DNA of 24,739 nt from an uncultured Collinsella sp. (GTDB lineage: Bacteria > Actinomycetota > Coriobacteriia > Coriobacteriales > Coriobacteriaceae). The position numbers and the translations under genes were made by a program. Of this stretch, positions 22,925 through 24,739 are shown in pieces. The notes below the pieces were generated by a model, which worked only from the letters and a program-made list of their open reading frames with translations, searched no databases and was not told the origin of the DNA. Every line of letters begins with the position of its first letter. Position 1 is the stretch's first letter. Location of the stretch: positions 1 through 24,739 of the forward strand of contig CABUNJ010000031.1 in assembly GCA_902492935.1 (NCBI GenBank), in the 5' to 3' direction.

Positions 22925-22962
22925 CAATAATAAACCCAAACGCCCTCGCGCTCGGGTTTATT
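22925..22962 (-). terminator. Terminator after the MFS transporter gene
   Basis: AATAAACCC (22954-22962 read on the minus strand) pairs with GGGTTTATT (22929-22937), followed by TTATTG. It lies about 35 bases after the MFS stop and about 54 bases before the ackA copy 2 start, separating the two transcripts. Confidence 0.75.
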
Positions 22963-22996
22963 GGCGTTGATATATAAGTTATCGGTGTCTAAATAC

Positions 22997-24157
22997 TCAT
23001 GTCCTTTGGCTTGTAAGACGAAATAGCGCGGGGATATACACCAAAGAAGAAATCCCGAGCGCGACAAGCAATACGACTCGAATGCCCGCAGCGCTGCTCA
23101 ACACAGCGTTGAGCAGATAGAAAAGAACAGCACCCACCGCCACCATCTGGCTTTGAACCGAAATCAGTGAACAGCGCATCGAAGAATCAGCAGCATTTTG
23201 AAAAATTGAGTATTTAATTGGAGCAAACAACGAGTACGCAACCGTCTGCAGCACATAGAACACGGGCAGCAAATTAGCCGGAGTAAGGGGGATCAAAAAC
23301 AAAGCTGTCAATACTAAGCGAATGATGCCGCAAATACGCGCAAAACGGCCCTTGTCGACAAGAGCAATCACACTGGGCACAATAAGCCCCATGGAGGCCG
23401 AGGCAAGGAGCTGGACCGCAATGGTCACACCCGAAGCGACGGAATTCATTCCGCGGCCCGCAAGCAGCAGTGAGAAAAAGTCTTCCAGGGCGACAAAAGC
23501 AAATGCCTGAGAACAGTCCATGATGAACGCTGAACGAAGAATGCCGTTACGCGCAATAGCGGCACCGATCATCTTCGGGCTAATTCCACGCTCAGGTGTC
23601 GCTGTAGTGTCCCCTCTTCGCATCTCAGGAATGCAGACAACGACAACCAACGCCAACACCATTGCGATGATATCTGCCGAAAGACCAATGAGATATGCAC
23701 CGACAGACGAAATGAAACCGCCAACGCAAGCGGAGATGGCATAAGAGGCATAGAAAACAAATCGCTCAACGACATTAAGTCTTACGAGCTGGTCCTGAGA
23801 GACGCTGTCAATGTAAATTGCTTCTATGGATCCGCTCACACATGCAACGGCAAAACCTTTGAGAGCAAACGCGCCGATTAAAAGCAGAGGAGAACGGATG
23901 AAAAGCAGGGCGGCGTAGTATCCAAGCATTCCCACGACGCCAACGAGACCACTTGTCTTTCGTCCAAACCTATCAGCAATATAGCCAGTGGGAACTTCAA
24001 GGATGAACTTGCTCACTTGATATGCAACCATCATGCTAGAAATCGCTACCATCGAAAGCCCGACGAACTCAAGGTAGACGGTTAGAAAATACAAGATGGT
24101 GCTGAAGTTCGACAGGAAAACGAACATCATATAAAGCAAAACCGTACGGTTTTTCAT
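22997..24157 (-). CDS. Major facilitator superfamily transporter
   Basis: This is an inner-membrane secondary transporter of 386 residues with about twelve hydrophobic spans. The loop between spans 2 and 3 carries the MFS motif A as GYIADRFGRKTSG (Asp62, Arg66), and ILEVPTGYIAD before it is common in MFS drug-efflux-like proteins. The start at 24157 is preferred over 24181 because GGAGG lies 7 bases upstream and a hydrophobic span follows at once. Codon use is visibly more AT-tolerant than in the neighbouring ackA genes, which may reflect transfer. It lies directly downstream of a probable LysR-type regulator on the same strand. The substrate is unknown. Confidence 0.85.
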   Translation of the reverse strand: MKNRTVLLYMMFVFLSNFSTILYFLTVYLEFVGLSMVAISSMMVAYQVSKFILEVPTGYIADRFGRKTSGLVGVVGMLGYYAALLFIRSPLLLIGAFALKGFAVACVSGSIEAIYIDSVSQDQLVRLNVVERFVFYASYAISACVGGFISSVGAYLIGLSADIIAMVLALVVVVCIPEMRRGDTTATPERGISPKMIGAAIARNGILRSAFIMDCSQAFAFVALEDFFSLLLAGRGMNSVASGVTIAVQLLASASMGLIVPSVIALVDKGRFARICGIIRLVLTALFLIPLTPANLLPVFYVLQTVAYSLFAPIKYSIFQNAADSSMRCSLISVQSQMVAVGAVLFYLLNAVLSSAAGIRVVLLVALGISSLVYIPALFRLTSQRT

Positions 24158-24234
24158 GCTCCGCCCTCCAAGAGTCAGCAATCTAAATCGGAATCTTGGA
24201 AAAGCATGAGGGCAAAGCCGTCAGTCATGTGTTA

Positions 24235-24279
24235 CAAGGCGTCAACATTCACTTGACGCCTTGAGGCCAAATGGCCTCA
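24235..24279 (-). terminator. Two adjacent hairpins at the end of the regulator gene
   Basis: CAAGGCGTCAA (24235-24245) pairs with TTGACGCCTTG (24253-24263), and TGAGGCCA (24262-24269) pairs with TGGCCTCA (24272-24279). The second palindrome covers the regulator stop codon. No long T run follows, so termination is likely but not certain. The gap to the MFS start also has to hold that gene's promoter. Confidence 0.5.
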
Positions 24280-24739
24280 CGAAGCGAGATGACGCAATAG
24301 GTGAAGAAATACCGTCTGGTGTCGATCGGTCCAGGCATTTTGCCGATAGCAAAAGTAGATAGGCAAGGCTACGTCATGCGAGCCTTCGATGGAGCACTCG
24401 CTTACTTCCAATCCATTTGATGCGAGAGAAGAGCCAGAAAAACTCAATATCAATCCCCCGGCTTGAAGAAACTCAGCCTGCGCCCTGTTTCCGTATTCGA
24501 CATCGCGAAAGCGGAAATTAACCAGCTGAGCTTCGGGACATTGATTGATTGCATTGAGACAGGGTGACAAATTAATGGGAACAGCGAGCCTGCCGCCCAG
24601 TAACTCACGAATGGTCATAGCGTCAACAGATTGATGACCAGCTGGACATGAAAGAACCCTGAGCTCCTTTTCACCCATATATTTGGCTCTTCGGTGGTTT
24701 CTGTGGGAGAGATTCCGGCATAGGCCCAGCTCAGCGGGC
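24277..24739 (-). CDS. Probable LysR-type regulator, 3' part only
   Basis: The frame is open to the right edge of the window, so the start of the gene, including any DNA-binding domain, is missing. About 154 codons are visible. The visible part fits the second half of a LysR-type effector-binding domain: MTIRELLGGRLAVPIN (the start of the second lobe), NRAQAEFLQAGG, and ALPIYFCYRQ near the end. The fit is by pattern and not by a diagnostic motif, so another periplasmic-binding-like fold is possible. An ATG at 24678 exists but would give a protein too short for this family. Its position before the MFS gene suggests it may control that transporter. Confidence 0.55.
   Translation of the reverse strand, partial: PAELGLCRNLSHRNHRRAKYMGEKELRVLSCPAGHQSVDAMTIRELLGGRLAVPINLSPCLNAINQCPEAQLVNFRFRDVEYGNRAQAEFLQAGGLILSFSGSSLASNGLEVSECSIEGSHDVALPIYFCYRQNAWTDRHQTVFLHLLRHLAS

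Overview
The window looks like a chromosomal segment of a high-GC, Gram-positive gut anaerobe of the class Coriobacteriia, most likely Collinsella or a close relative. This is an inference from protein flavour, GC-rich codons, strong AGGAGG-type ribosome sites and the gene set (arginine deiminase, acetate fermentation, beta-glucoside PTS). No rRNA or tRNA gene is visible to confirm it.

Layout. Positions 1-4.35 kb are an arginine-catabolism locus on the minus strand: two arginine deiminase genes (arcA) flank an ArcT-like aminotransferase. The arcA copies encode the same 413-residue protein and read as identical DNA over about 1.27 kb, while their promoters and leaders have diverged. Next come a polyphosphate kinase (ppk1) with a long C-terminal extension and an RlmD/TrmA-type RNA methyltransferase, both on the plus strand. 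A decayed IS3-type element follows (8954-9302). A minus-strand beta-glucoside operon then runs from a leader terminator through an EamA-type transporter and a GH1 6-phospho-beta-glucosidase to a PTS EIIBC (13.7-9.46 kb). Divergently from it lie a DJ-1/PfpI protein overlapping Maf, then a P1-family peptidase. A minus-strand glf-glycosyltransferase pair faces the peptidase. The fermentation block has pta on the plus strand and two separate acetate kinase genes on the minus strand. The right edge holds an MFS transporter and the 3' part of a probable LysR-type regulator.

How the genes fit together. Several genes concern ATP or phosphate energy: ArcA starts the arginine deiminase pathway (arcB and arcC are not in the window), Pta-AckA makes acetate and ATP, and PPK1 stores ATP phosphate as polyphosphate. 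The PTS and GH1 enzyme import and cleave beta-glucosides. Glf and its neighbour suggest a galactofuranose-containing surface glycan.

Most unusual structure. Three nested inverted-repeat elements sit directly behind stop codons at the two convergent gene pairs (16207-16331, 16422-16531, 20018-20148). Each has perfect outer arms of 21-29 bp whose sequence differs from element to element, around an inner hairpin. The first two share a core of about 55 bp whose only substitutions are two compensatory base-pair exchanges, and each core points in the direction of the gene it follows. This looks like a conserved structured 3' element or a palindromic repeat family, and it is the best candidate here for something undescribed.
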